Assembly: GCF_015832195.1 (NCBI RefSeq)
Contig: NC_052027.1
Location: forward strand, 3,596,001-3,660,000
Length of the DNA: 64,000 bases
Direction of reading: 5' to 3'
DNA from: Motacilla alba alba
Taxonomy: Eukaryota > Chordata > Aves > Passeriformes > Motacillidae
Part shown: piece by piece, positions 38,759-50,350 of the stretch
Layout: each line of letters begins with the position of its first letter
How positions within the stretch are numbered: the stretch's first letter is position 1
Translations under genes and position numbers: made by a program
Notes under the pieces: generated by a model
Database searches by the model: none
Seen by the model: only the letters and a program-made list of their open reading frames with translations
Told to the model about the DNA's origin: nothing

Positions 38759-39089
38759 GAGCCCCTACAATCACAGAAATGCAACTATTTTGAGTTTTGG
38801 GAACAGCTCGGTGTTGAGGCATAACAAGAAAGGGAAGGACAAGCTCCCTTTTGGCAGCCTGGGTTCAACAGAGCCACCACAACTTAAATCACCATCTCTG
38901 CTCTTCAAAAAGACCTGCTCTGTGGGTTGGAGCTCCGCTGCCTGCTGCTGCATCAGCTCCAGGTGCCCCTGCACACACTGCCTCGTTTGTTGTGAGAGGA
39001 TGGCACCCTGTGGGCCACCAGGGAGCCCACTGGCACACCCTGGCTGGTGACAAGGGCCGGGATGGGCAGCAGTCCCTGGGTGGCAGCTG

Positions 39090-39150
39090 CTGGAGGCAGA
39101 GGAGCGTGGAGCGCAGCGGGACGCGGGGCCGTGCGGCGCCGGGCAGGGGC
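39090..39150. other. small CpG-dense patch
   Basis: A run of about ten CpGs in 60 bases (gcgtggagcgcagcgggacg, then cggggccgtgcggcgccggg). No gene is associated. Confidence 0.55.
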
Positions 39151-39399
39151 CGTAAATCAGCCCTGCTGATGGGGAGTGCTCTAAATCAGCCTAATTGAGC
39201 TGTGGGGCTGGTGCTACTTTTGTTTATTTTACGCCTGGTTAATGGGAAAATAAACAAACCATCCCCCTGCACTGAAACCAGAAATGGGAGAAACGGAGCT
39301 ACACCAAAATAAACCCGCTTTGAATTATTCCCTTCAGCTGGATGTCTAAACAGGAGAAATGGATGCATGAATAAATCTAAAAAGCTGAACAATAAAGGT

Positions 39400-39910
39400 A
39401 AAGATCTTTTTAATGTTCACAGAACCAGCAGGAAATCGTTAAGTTGATGTTTCTGGAAAAGAAAATTCAGCATATGCAATGTTAACGCTTTCAAACTGAT
39501 CAGTGAGGCACGGGCACATCATTTCTGTACCACTGCAGATGTGTAAACTAATTTTAACATCCTTTCTATTTTCAGCACAGAGTCCTTAGAGTAAGTGAGC
39601 GTTTGACCTGTAACTGCTGAGAGTAGTGTTCACTTTGGGGCCTATGTGTAGAGAAATATAATTTATTTTAATGATATTTAAGCTAATGAGCTTGGCTAAT
39701 AGATATTTTTTAAGCCCTTTATAGGGGTTCAGTCATGGGACAACACGCCACTGGGCACAAATGCTCATTTACTCTGCAAAATGTCAGAGAATGGCCCAGC
39801 TATTAGTAAAGTGCATTCTGTTTGATTTTTAAGAATATATTTCCATAAATTACTGGCCCTAGAAATGAAATAAATCAGCCAGCTATTCAGTGAAATCTTG
39901 AATGTTAATT
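39400..39910. promoter_or_regulatory. AT-rich island, candidate regulatory element
   Basis: About 500 bases of AT-rich unique DNA between GC-rich flanks, with taatgatatttaagctaatg and gccagctattcagtgaaatc. There are no open frames of note and no repeats. Confidence 0.22.
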
Positions 39911-42557
39911 GAGAGTCATGGGAGTGGCTGGAGCCAAAGGAGAGAAGGACGTGGGGGATCTCCCTGGGTGCTGGCTCAGAGGCTGCCTCACCCCATGGCT
40001 TGACCAACAGCCCTTGGATGTGCTCAGCCCAGGTGTGGATTCACTTCTGCTGCTGGAGATGCTGGCAAGAGACCTCTGGCATCCTGGGTGCCACCGCTGA
40101 GCAGGTTGGGGCCAGCTGGGAGGGCTGGGGCTGCTCTCCTGAGCAACTTGGGCAGCCTGGAAGTGAAAAGTGAGCCCTGGGGGAGGAGGAGGAGCATTGA
40201 GAAACTGTCTGGGGACCAGAAGGGTGATGGTCAAATGAGTCACCTGGTGTGGGTGCAGGCGCTTGAATTACACCATGTGTCAGCTGGTGCAGGCTCAGCT
40301 TCTTCCTGACAGACCTGGCTGAATTTGGGCTATCAGGATGGTTCCTTGCATGTTCCTTTTTTATTTATTTGTTCAATGCCAGCTAACCAGTGTTTCCCTT
40401 TGAGGGAAGATGTTTCTTCCCCTGGCACCAGCTGGAGCTGGTCACATTTTCAGCAACCCTAGAACTGGGCAGGGAAAAATGTATCCGTGATGTCATTGCA
40501 TCAGGGAACACCAGAAGGCAACAGACCTTGCAAGGTCTATTTTCCTGCCCTCAGGCAGGCAGATCTGTGTCAAAATCAATCCCTGAAGCTGTTTGTTTAT
40601 TTAACCCCTTCCTGAACTTGGCCAGCACTGGAGGTCCCACAGTGTGTCCCTGCCAGCCCTGTCAGAGTTTTGGTTGCAGCCTGTGGTGTGGATGTGTTTT
40701 ACACAAGTGCTCCATAACAAGGACAGCAGGTTTCTCCTCTCTCCTTATTAGCAGCAGTGATGTGAAGCTCCTTCTTACCCCAGCAGCAGCAGAGGGAGGG
40801 GGCGATGGCAGCAGTTAAATCTGTGTCAGTGCTCCCTGTGGGTGAACCCTGAGGCTGCTCAGGACTCTGTATCTGAACACCCCTATCTCCTTTCCTCCTC
40901 CTTCTGTCAGGTGAGATGGTCTGGGTTTGTGCTGCGCATCCTCCTCCCAGTCTTGCTCCAGGGGCTCCTCTCCTCTGGGCACGCTGATCCACAGGTAAAG
41001 CTGTGGCACCTCCACGTGCCAGCAGCCCAGGCCTGCGCTGAGCAGATGAAAGATTATAGTGATCAATTTGGTGAGAAGGGAGATTTTTCTCCATCTGTCC
41101 ACCCTCAAGGCTCTATTTCCTCATAAACCATTCCCCGAGACATCAGGAAAATTGCGGCTGTTCAGAAATGGAAGAGATAGTTAACCCAAAATGGATGGAT
41201 ATCCGACACGCCGGCTGGCTCTCTGGAGCAGGAGGGGAGCAGCCAGCCAGGCTCTCCTGCACCATGCTGGCTTTTGCAAAGTGCCCCAGATCCTGATGTT
41301 TTCACCCAGCATCACTCCTCTCTGAGCTGCTCTGCTCAGCCAAGCACACCCAAACCCTCCTCCCTCTGCTCAAAGATGCCTCTGCCCCAGCCAGCAGGAG
41401 GAGGGCTGGATGAACCCCAAACTGAGCTGGCCATGGGGGGATTGCTCATCAGCAGAGCCTGGGGCTGACAGGCTGGTCCTGGCCAGCCACAGTGATTTCC
41501 TCCCTGGAATACAAGCTTGTGGTTGGATTGGTTTGTATTTTAAGGGAGCAGCAGAAGATGAAGACACTTCACAGGATCTGTGTTTGTGCAGCTTTCCTGT
41601 CCCATGATTCCAATCCTCCTGGCTTCATTGGCACTCAGTGTGAAACCTTTTGGAAGCAGCAAGGTCAGCTCTGGAGGATTGGGGCAGGTTTCCTGGTGGG
41701 ACTTCCGGACACAGCAGGGCACCTGCCTCAGTTTCCCTCTTGGGGCCGGATGAACTGAAGTGATAAAAGCCTTGCCCTTGTCCAGGTGTGCCTCCCTTCC
41801 CACCCTGGTTCTTGCAAGGAATTTAACTCTCTTCCTGCTCCATCACTTCTATTTTTCCTTTTCCTTTCTGCTACAACGGAGAACATTTGTTACATCCCCA
41901 CGAAGGCTTCTTGCCATCCAGAGATCTTCAGGGGGATTCCCAGACAGAGCAGAGGAAAGGGGTGAGCCTCTGGGTTTGGAAACATCCTGCATGGAAAATG
42001 CTGTGGCTGGATTTGCAGATGAGCCTGCTGGAGGAGAAATCCCAGGGCTTTCTGTAGGTGCATGGGGTGGTTTTCCTGAGGGCCAGGGATCAGGAGTGGG
42101 AAGTTGCCCCTTGGAGAAGCTGGGAGCTGCAGAGCAGACCTCAGCCTTGCTGTTAACCCTGTTCAGCCTACGGATGCTCCAAAGCCCTGAGGAAACAATG
42201 GCACTACGAGATTTTATTTCTGCCTAAAGCCAACTTTCTGCCAGGAAAATTTCTCCCACGGATGCTGAACCGAGCCTGCGTGGGCAGCCCCCAGCAGCTG
42301 GTGCTGTCTCCCACCAAAGCCCAGGGGCAGTGAGTGCAGCAGGGAGGCCAGAGCTGCACCCCAAAATAATTGGGGTCCTCACGAGATGGAGAGCAGTGAG
42401 CTCAGCCTGGAGGAATGAAAACCACTTCTCCTAAAAGATACCCCTGGAGCCCTGGGTGATGCTGGGGGATGATGGCCCCGGGGAGAACCTTGTGGCAGCA
42501 CCTCAGCCCACTGATGCTGTAGGAAAGAGCTCAGCTCTTCCCACAGCCACCATCCTC

Positions 42558-42960
42558 CTGCCATCCCTGTCCCCATCTTCCTGCCACCCCTGTGTCCCTG
42601 CCACCCCTGTGCCCATCTTCCTGCCACCCCTGTGTACCTGCCATCCCTTTGCCCCTGCCATCCCTGTCCCCATCTTCCTGCCATCCCTTTGCCCCTGCCA
42701 TCCCTGTCCCCATCTTCCTGCCACCCCTGTGTCCCTGCCACCCCTGTGTCCCTGCCACCCCTGTGCCCATCTTCCTGCCACCCCTGTGCCCATCTTCCTG
42801 CCATCCCTGTGTCCCTGCCATTCCTGTCCCCATCTTCCTGCCACCCCTGTGTCCCTGCCACCCCTGTGCCCCTGCCATCCCTGACCCCATCGTCCTGCCA
42901 CCCCTGTGTCCCTGCCACCCCTGTGTCCCTGCCACCCCTGTGTCCCTGCCAGTCCCTCTG
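42558..42960. repeat. C-rich minisatellite of interleaved 17- and 23-bp units
   Basis: Twenty-one successive CTGCC units are spaced by either 17 or 23 bases, never anything else. The order from 42558 is L S L S S L S L S S L L S L S S L S S S (L = 23, S = 17). The short unit is ctgccacccctgtgtcc; the long unit carries an extra catctt-like hexamer, as in ctgccacccctgtgcccatc plus ttc. Neither length is a multiple of 3, so all three frames are traversed. The long open frames seen on both strands here come from the absence of stops in the unit and are not a gene. Confidence 0.97.
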
Positions 42961-43079
42961 GGCTTTCAGATGCTTCTACAATGCCAGCCAGGGTTGGGAG
43001 CAGCATGCTATTGTAAGCATGAATGCAGAATCAGTCCCTTTCCTACCAGCTGTCAAAAAGTATTATTTAATCTCAAATA

Positions 43080-43385
43080 GCTCTCAGTAGCTTTTTTTTG
43101 TTGTTGTTTCCTCCAGTTTGTTTTAAGAAGGTTGTTGAGTGTGAGAAAGCAGGAAGCAGTGTCAATAACACAGTGGGTTTTTTTCTTTTCACAGACACCC
43201 TTTGAACTCCCTTTACTCTGTCTCCCCTCTAGTTACATTTACACACCCTATAAATAACCTTCCAGGGCTTTGAAATGCTTTTATTAAAGCTGAGAGTGGA
43301 GATTTTTTTCCCAAATCCAGTGTTATTTGCTGCATTATCTGTAGACAACCTTCAGCATAATTACTATAAATGGCTTTAGGTTTTA
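43080..43385. promoter_or_regulatory. AT-rich island, candidate regulatory element
   Basis: A unique AT-rich stretch after the minisatellite, with cctataaataaccttccagg and gcataattactataaatggc. Texture-based call only. Confidence 0.2.
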
Positions 43386-44424
43386 ACCCATCCCTGTGTG
43401 TGCTGAATGAGAAGGAAAACCAGGCAGAAAAGTGGCAGAAGCTTGGGAAGGAGATGACGGATGTGCTGGGACCCCGTGGCCCCAGGTCTCTGGGGTCTGT
43501 GGGGTGAGGGGAGCTGAGTCCGAGCCTGACCCAATTCACTGCCCATGGTCACCCTTGGGGACAGCTGCCCTGGACACTTGCAAGGTCCTGCACGAGCACT
43601 GGATGTCTGCTGGGAGGCACTGGGACCAGTGGCTGGGCATGAAGGCTGTGAGTCCATGAGCCAGGTCTCCCCAAGTCCAAAACCCCTGCACAGGTGCAGG
43701 TGTCACCTCTGCACCCAGGGAGGAACCTGGGCCACCATTCTCATGTTTGGGGTCAGTTCAGCACAATCTGGTTCTCTGGGATGGATATTTCTGTTGCTTT
43801 GTTGGTGCTTTAGCCTTTACCTGGGTAACTCCCAATTTTCACTGATTTTAGCCAAAAAATGATGTTTTTTCATCATAATTCTCTGCTGCCTGCAGCTCTC
43901 TGTTCCTTGGCTTCCTATGCCAGCAGCATTGCAGATCTGGCAGTAAGGCTTTGGGATTTCTCTGCTCTGGGTTTCCTTCCTTCCCACCGTCCTTTGTGGT
44001 GCAGCAAATTGAGGGGAACCACCTGCACAGCTTTCACTGCCCCACATTTTACTCTTCTCCTTTTCATTTTTTTTTTTCTATTAGTCATCACTAAGGCTGT
44101 GGCTTAGAGAGTGCTCGGATGCAGTTTTGCTGTCTTCTGGAGCCAGCTCCCTGGAAAGCCACCACGTCCCCTTGTGTAGCCCTCAGTGACAGCAGATGGG
44201 GCTTGCTGGAAACTTAACGAGGTGGAAGACCCCTTCCCCCAGCCCTGCAGCCCCCAGGAGTGTTTATCTGTGCCTCTTACCTCACTAAATGATGAAAATC
44301 TCCTTCATCATCATCAGTCTTCAATTTTCTGTGCCACCAGGCTGATGCAGGGAACTCCTGCAGCTCACCTGGGCTGGGGGTGGCTCTGCTCTGATGAACG
44401 TCCCTTGCAGCCACCTGCCACAAG

Positions 44425-44490
44425 AGTTGGATCTGGATGGGCTTTTAGGTACCCACTAACCCAAACTATTCTCTAATTCTATGATTCTGT
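44425..44490 (+). mobile_element. CR1 LINE 3' fragment, short
   Basis: Ends with aggtacccactaacccaaac, then tattctctaattctatgatt ctg. This is the sense-orientation CR1 terminus with its ATTCTATG tail. The left edge is uncertain. Confidence 0.8.
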
Positions 44491-44499
44491 GCATTTGAA

Positions 44500-45195
44500 A
44501 GGCAGGAAATGACAAACCCCATGATATTTTGAATTAATTGAAGTATTTCTGTTTGTGAACACTTTTTTCTTGTTTTGTTAATAACTGCAGAGGTACAGTT
44601 AAAAAATAGCTCCTTAATTATATTATCTAGGAAGTTAAGCCTTTATCATAATATTAAATAGAATAAAATTTTGTGACTGGATGAAACAGTCTTTAATGCA
44701 TTTATTCATTCACAATTGATGTCACTGTTTGGATGTTTCTGGTAAGGGGATGAGAACCAGAAAAAAAAAAAAAAGTCTTTTAGGAAAATATTATAACTGC
44801 CCAAAAACAAACCCACTAGTCCTGAAATATTTATAAATACATTGTTAGTATTATTGGGATGATGCATTTTGCAGGAGCTGAAGGAAGGGGGAATTTTCCT
44901 GACCAGTGTGCTGGGAGCCTGGCAGGTAATTTTCTATTCTAGATGTAGCTTTTGCAGGCGAGTGCGAGCGATGAAGGGCATTAGCTAAATAAGAGATGAT
45001 TTAGTGGTGATGGCACTGCTGGTCCACAGATCCCACAGCTGCTAAATTTCAATATAAACTCCGTAACTCTGGAGGCAGAAAGAACTGAACACGCACAAGA
45101 GACTGTTTCTGAATATATTTTTTCCCCTCTCTCCAATAAAAGGCACAAATAATAGCATATTTTTCAAAGTGCAAAGCACTTTACATTGCAAATAG
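44500..45195. promoter_or_regulatory. AT-rich island, candidate regulatory element
   Basis: About 700 bases of AT-rich unique DNA between GC-rich flanks, including attatattatctaggaagtt, gcatttattcattcacaatt and gggcattagctaaataagag. A 14-A run lies at 44761-44774. No gene. Confidence 0.22.
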
Positions 45196-45569
45196 TTACA
45201 TTAAATTTACATTTCATGGGTGAGTGGCCATAGCTGCTGCTTGCCACATCCTTGCTGGTGACACTCCAGCGGTTGTACATGATCTAGTGCCCGCTGGGCT
45301 GCGTGTGCCTGGATTGTCCAGGAGCAGAGAGGGCTGGGCAGAGCTCTCTGGAGCTCCACGAGCACCTCCCTCAACCTCGTCTCCAAAGCCAGAAGGGAGA
45401 GGAGTGGGAGCTCAGGGGAGCATGTGCCAGGAGAAGGCTTGTGCAGCGAGGTACTGAATTCTGGGCAAAGCCAAGGGGAAATCCATTCTTCCAGTCCTGG
45501 AGGGACATGATTCCTGTGCCCTTGAGGCCGGGGGGAGCGAGACAAATCCTTTTTGCAGGGTAACAGCCA

Positions 45570-45622
45570 AGCCGTGCGCTCCCGCTCGGCAGCGGCCGGC
45601 CCGCGGGTGCGCGCGGTGCTTC
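45570..45622. other. small CpG-dense patch
   Basis: About eleven CpGs in 50 bases (gccgtgcgctcccgctcggc, then agcggccggcccgcgggtgc). It lies about 200 bases upstream of a CR1 copy. No transcript start is identifiable. Confidence 0.6.
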
Positions 45623-45836
45623 CCTGGAAAGGTCAGCACACTCGCCCTCCCTGCTTTCTCCAGAGGTGATCGATGAGCTGCAAACACTGTGCTGACAGTT
45701 GTTGTGGCCACGGAAAACTCATTTTCTGCTGCTCCTCACTGGGAGGTGCAGCGTGGCCGCGGTGCCCCCGATAACGGCTGTGCCCCTCCTGCCGTGCGCC
45801 ACCTTTCTGGTTCGTGTTGGCAGAGACAATTCTGAT

Positions 45837-46122
45837 GGAATCACAGAATCATTTAGGTTGGAAAAGACCTCCAAGACCATCAAGTCCAACTGCTAACCCA
45901 GCGCTGCCAGTGCCAGTCTCCAAGTGCCACATCCACATGTCTTAAATCCCATGTCTCCAAGTGCCACATCCATGTCTTTTAAATCCCTCCAGGGATGATG
46001 ACTCCAGCACTGCCCTGAGCAGCCTGTTCCAGGGCTCGACAACCCTTCAAGTGAAGAACATTTTCCTAATAGCCAATCTCAGATAATTTCCTGTATAATA
46101 TCCAATCTAAGATTGATTTTCA
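45837..46122 (-). mobile_element. CR1 LINE 3' fragment with internal duplication
   Basis: Starts ggaatcacagaatcatttag, then gttggaaaagacctccaaga, catcaagtccaactgctaac, 'cagcctgttccagggctcga' and 'cattttcctaatagccaatc'. Inverted CR1. It carries a 37-bp tandem duplication of its tctccaagtgccacatcca segment (45917-45953 and 45954-45990). Confidence 0.9.
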
Positions 46123-47967
46123 CGCCCTCCTTTGAGGAGCTCCCTGTCGGAGCCACCCTGGCAGTTACAGGCTCCCTGATTAACCTGCCTAATCAGAAAA
46201 GGTTGCCCTCCCCTCCCTGGCCCTGCAGACAATTGCTGCTGTACTCGAGGCCACTGACCAAAACCTAGGTGCTCCCTGGGGCTGGCTGGGTTGTAGGGAT
46301 GGGTGTGCAACCCCCTGGCTGTGGTCATGTCCCTCTGCCACCAGCACGTGGTGTCAGACAGGAGCCCAGCTCTCCTTCACTCCCATAAGAAAGGGCAGGG
46401 AATTTTTTTCTCCTTTCTTTGTTTATCTACAACATCCTTGATGACTTTTCTGGTCAGTCCATACTGCGACCTTCTCACTCAGTGCATTGTTTCATTTCTA
46501 GTCTCAAGGTTTACTGTTTGTCATTTTTCTGTGTTGGCTTTGGCACCTGCGAGCCCGGGGTCTGCCCCTGAGTCACTCCTCACCTGCAGGGATGATTCCT
46601 CATTAGTTTCTGTGCTGGCATTTACCATCCTGGCAGCCTCTAGAGCCTGCCTGGTGTGCGAGGCCAGGCTGAGTCACAGCTGGGTCTGCATCCATGGAAA
46701 ATTAATGGAGACCTGAGAAGGCACAGTGGGATCTGATCCCATCTGCAGAGAGCACAGCAGGGCAGGGGTGCTGGCACAGGGAGCCCTGCTGGGAGCCTGT
46801 CCATTCCAGGCCTGGAACAAGCATTTATTTCCTGTGGGATTCATCCTACTGTGGGTTTTGCCCACCAGTGCACACACTCACAGATTAAAAACCCACGAGG
46901 CTTTGCCAGCCTGTGCTGCAGCCATGACTTTGCTGGTGTGTAACTGTGGCTGCCTGTTGGGATTTGCTCTTCTGGATTTGTTTGCAGGTTCCTGGGAGAG
47001 ATCTCCCGTTTGATCAATCTTTTTGCTGCACACTGTGCTCCTGTTCCCTGGGAGCAGCAGCACTGCAGCGCTGTGTCACTGAGCCTCACACAGTGTCACA
47101 GCCTGTGCCACATCGCGGGGCCAGCTCCTGCTCGCAGCATCATCATTTCCAGAACAGTCCCTCCATGAAAAAATCTCAAGCAGTTCCTTAATAAACTAGT
47201 TCAGCGTATAAAGTATTTAACTGTTGTGTAATTTCCTGGCAAGCCAGCGGGTCCCCTCATAAATGCAGGAGCGTCGTGCTGGCTCCTGGCCAGCGCTCAG
47301 GCGTCCCTGGCCACTTGCCCTGTGCCAGCTCGTAAAATCCTCCCATGCTGGCTCCCCTTCCCAGCCCACTCCCCACGCCAGAGCCTGTGGTGGCACTGCC
47401 AGGTATGGGGGTTTCTGTGAGCCCCCCAAGTCGTACTTAAGGCTGATTGCCCTGTTCTGTGCAGGGAGGAGGCTGCACAGTGTCACCCAGGCACCACGGC
47501 CCCAGCACCTGTGTGACAGAACCAGTTTTTCTCCTCCCGTTTGCACACGCGGAGCCCTTTCCCCGGGGGTCAGATGGTTTCTGGCGCCTGCAGCAAAGCC
47601 GCAGGAAATATCACCGACTTCAGGGGTTTCTCTGGGTTTTAGCAGTTTCTCACCTTTCCAGGCAGGAGGAAAAGCGTGGAGAAGTGATTCATCCCACCCC
47701 TGAAAACCAAGCCAGAGCCCACCAGGGAAGCAGCCGAGCCTCGGGCAGCGAGTCAAACCTCCCCTGCTCTAACCCAGGGTCACGGCTGTGGGGCCTGACT
47801 CACACACTCACCCTTTAGGGTCTGATCCCAGGGGCCTCGTGCCTCACCACAGTGGCCCATCCCTTCTTTCTGTTTATTAATTCCCTGCAATAACCCCCGG
47901 CCTCTGCCTTCCCCGCAGCCTTCTCCCTCGAGGCACAGCTCCTGGCTCGTGCTGCCGAGTGCCCGCG

Positions 47968-48072
47968 GGTCTCTTGGGGTGCTGCTGCATCTGCTGGGCT
48001 GTTGGTGGGTCTGCTGGAGGGCTGGTGGGTTTTTTGGGGTGCTGGAGGGTCTGTTGTGGTGCTGGTGGTCTG
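47968..48072. repeat. G/T-rich low-complexity degenerate repeat
   Basis: Irregular repetition of gctggtggg, gctggaggg and ttttggggtgctg motifs over about 100 bases. The reverse-strand frame encodes a Pro/Gln-rich artefact. Confidence 0.7.
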
Positions 48073-48460
48073 CCAGAGTGCTGCAGCTGCCCGTCCATGT
48101 GCTGTCCTGATGTGCTGGCCAGCTGAGGGAGGCGTGCGGGCCGCGTTTGAACCAGGAGGGAGGTGGGACCGGGATGCAGCTTCAAAGGCTCTGAACCGGT
48201 TGCCAAGAAGTTCAAAGTGGCAGATTTGGGGTTTGTTTCAAGTCCTGATACCTTATTTTCTGAGCTGCTGGGGTGCTGTGCTGGGGTTTGGGAGGCTCTG
48301 GTGGCCTGGCTGGGTGTGTGGCTGGGAACAGGGCCCGGGTTTGCTCAGACCCGTCCGGGCAGGGGATGATGCCTGACCCGGAGCTGCAGCCCCCAGCAAG
48401 CCTGGAGGAGAAAGGAGGAGAGACCAGATGCCTTTATGTGTGAAGTGAGTCCGTCTGGCC

Positions 48461-48482
48461 ACAGACAGACAGACAGACAGAC
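48461..48482. repeat. (ACAG)5 microsatellite
   Basis: Five and a half perfect ACAG tetranucleotides. Confidence 0.85.
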
Positions 48483-48732
48483 ACCCCACACTGGGCTGTG
48501 TGGGGCTGGGTGGGTGGCAGGGGCTCTCTGAGGAGAAGGATGGGGAGAGGAGGACATGGAGCTGGGCTGCCTGGGAACACCTGGGCTGTAATGAGAGAAG
48601 ATTATTATTCACCTGGCTGTGAGACTGGGCACACTGGGCACACTGGGTGTCCTCTGACACCACCACAGAGGACAATACCTGACCTGGGCTGTCTGCATGG
48701 CAAGGTCTGCTGAAAGTCCTTCCTCTGCCTGG

Positions 48733-48790
48733 AATCAGTCAGGATTGTCCCACATGATCTCGAGGGTCCCTTCTAATGATTCTTTGATAC
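48733..48790 (+). mobile_element. CR1 LINE 3' fragment, short
   Basis: Reads gtcaggattgtcccacatga, then tctcgagggtcccttctaat and gattctttgatact, matching a diverged sense-orientation CR1 3' end. Confidence 0.7.
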
Positions 48791-48818
48791 TACATTTTGC
48801 ATTTTTATGCAAAAAATA

Positions 48819-48894
48819 AGATCCTTCTTTCATTCTTCAGATCCTCCACAGGAGGATCCTTCAGATCCTTCTTTTATTCCTCAGATCCTCCACA
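48819..48894. repeat. 44-bp imperfect tandem duplication containing a hairpin
   Basis: The segment agatccttctttcattcttc with the following cagatcctccaca begins at 48819 and again at 48863. Between the copies lies a perfect 8-bp inverted repeat, gatcctcc-aca-ggaggatc (48840-48858). Confidence 0.85.
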
Positions 48895-49929
48895 TCTCTG
48901 CAGAAACATCCATTTGGGTGGGAGCAAAGGTTAAGTTCCCACAGCCGTGCGTGGGCCTCCCGTGTTCAACCCCATGAAAACAAAGAGTGAAGGAGATCTG
49001 CTGGCACCAAGCCCTGTTCAAAGCTCACTGAGGCTGATGAGTTTTCCTGATAACTTGGAGGACTTTGGACTCTGCCCTTTGGCACTTGTGGCTGAGTGCC
49101 CTCAGAAGGGATTGATGCCCTGTGGGTAAGAGAGGGAGTTCCTGGGAAGCCCCTTCCATTTTCTCATCCACAGAGTTTTTTTATTAACAGATTTGTTATG
49201 GGTAGGGCAGATAAAACTCATACAACATCATTATCTGTATTTCTGAAGGAGAATCACCTACAGGCTCTCTCACAGTGTTTGGAAGGATGTGCTGGCCTGA
49301 ATCTGCTTGAGGATGCAGTTGTGCTGGGGATGGTTTGGATCTGTTTGGGTCATTTGTGCCCAGCCAGAGAAGCAGCAAAATCATCATGCTCTAAAGGCTC
49401 ATTGGAAGGATTTTGTTCTCACGAGACTTATGTTAATTGTCTTAGTAAGGGGTGGCATGTTTGAATTTGGCAATTCCTACACTAAATGCACAAAAGGGCA
49501 AAATTTACTGGCAGGTTTTCCCCTAGAAATGCTCCCAAACACCCACCTTGAACCATTCCTCATCAGTCCAGGTGATTATGGTCACATTTTAGTCCTGTAC
49601 ATGTAAATTAGTGGGACTGACATGTACATTCTCCCTACAGGAAGATTTGAGCACCTCTCAGTACTCTGCAGGGTCACAGCTTCAGAGCACAGCTTATAGA
49701 CATGATACAAATTAGGGTTTTATTCACTGTTTTATACCAGCACTATCTGTACCTTGCTGCCTAATGGGCGTTTTTCTCTCTTTCCAGGCCAATTTCAGAC
49801 CAGTTGCTTTGCTTGGTTGTCCTGCATCTGTTTCCTCCAGCCAGCTTCTGCCATGGAAGGTTTCGTTTGGAAGCACCATCCCAGGAGGAAATAAATTGTG
49901 TTTTTGTTTGAAATTGCACACTTCTTCAT

Positions 49930-50350
49930 ATTTCCTTATCTTTAGCTAAGTGGCCGTCACCTCCTAATTATAATTTCCTCTTTTTTTAACTACTGTGCTC
50001 AATTTACAGCCTAATTACTCTTACCTTGTTTGTTTAATGAAGCTTATATAATGATTCCTGTGATCTCCATGAAACGTTACGCTGGGATTTTACTTTTCAC
50101 TTTATAAACTGCGATTTTATATTAATGTTTTTAACCTCAGGTTTCTAATCATAAAGTCATAAGGAGTTTAATTGATTTGAAACTAGCCATGCCCTGAAGT
50201 GTGTACATGTCAGATTGATTCAAATTGATCCAACGTGTTTAAATAAAACTCGTGCCAAAAGCCCGTTGCACCTTATGCTACCAGATATTTGCCCAAAGCC
50301 CTCTGGTTACTTAATTATGCTGCCATCTCAGTGTAATAAATTATTGATTA
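49930..50350. promoter_or_regulatory. AT-rich island, strong candidate conserved noncoding element
   Basis: About 420 bases without repeats or coding frames, dense in homeodomain-type cores (cctaattataatttcc, gcctaattactc, gtttaattgatttg, acttaattatgctgcc, ttattgattagg) and with retained CpGs (aaacgttacgctggg, ccaacgtgttt, aactcgtgcc). The flanks are GC-richer. Among the islands here this looks most like a developmental enhancer, but conservation is untested. Confidence 0.35.

Larger units (their letters stand above)
29526..42557. other. intergenic region downstream of SHQ1, first part
   Basis: No gene recognised. The background appears more GC-rich than the SHQ1 introns. Contents: an A-rich tract (30809-30914), two CR1 fragments (35.17 and 38.47 kb), CpG-dense patches (36.86-36.96 and 39.1 kb) and AT-rich islands listed separately. 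Open frames up to about 155 codons occur on both strands without splice-consistent or family-like sequence, as expected for stop-poor GC-rich DNA. By synteny with human the next gene should be RYBP, which is not in the window. Confidence 0.7.

Noticed and set aside
42379..43090. Six overlapping open frames of 134-179 codons on both strands
   Set aside because: All run through the 17/23-bp minisatellite, which contains no stop codons in any frame. The products are repeats, not proteins.
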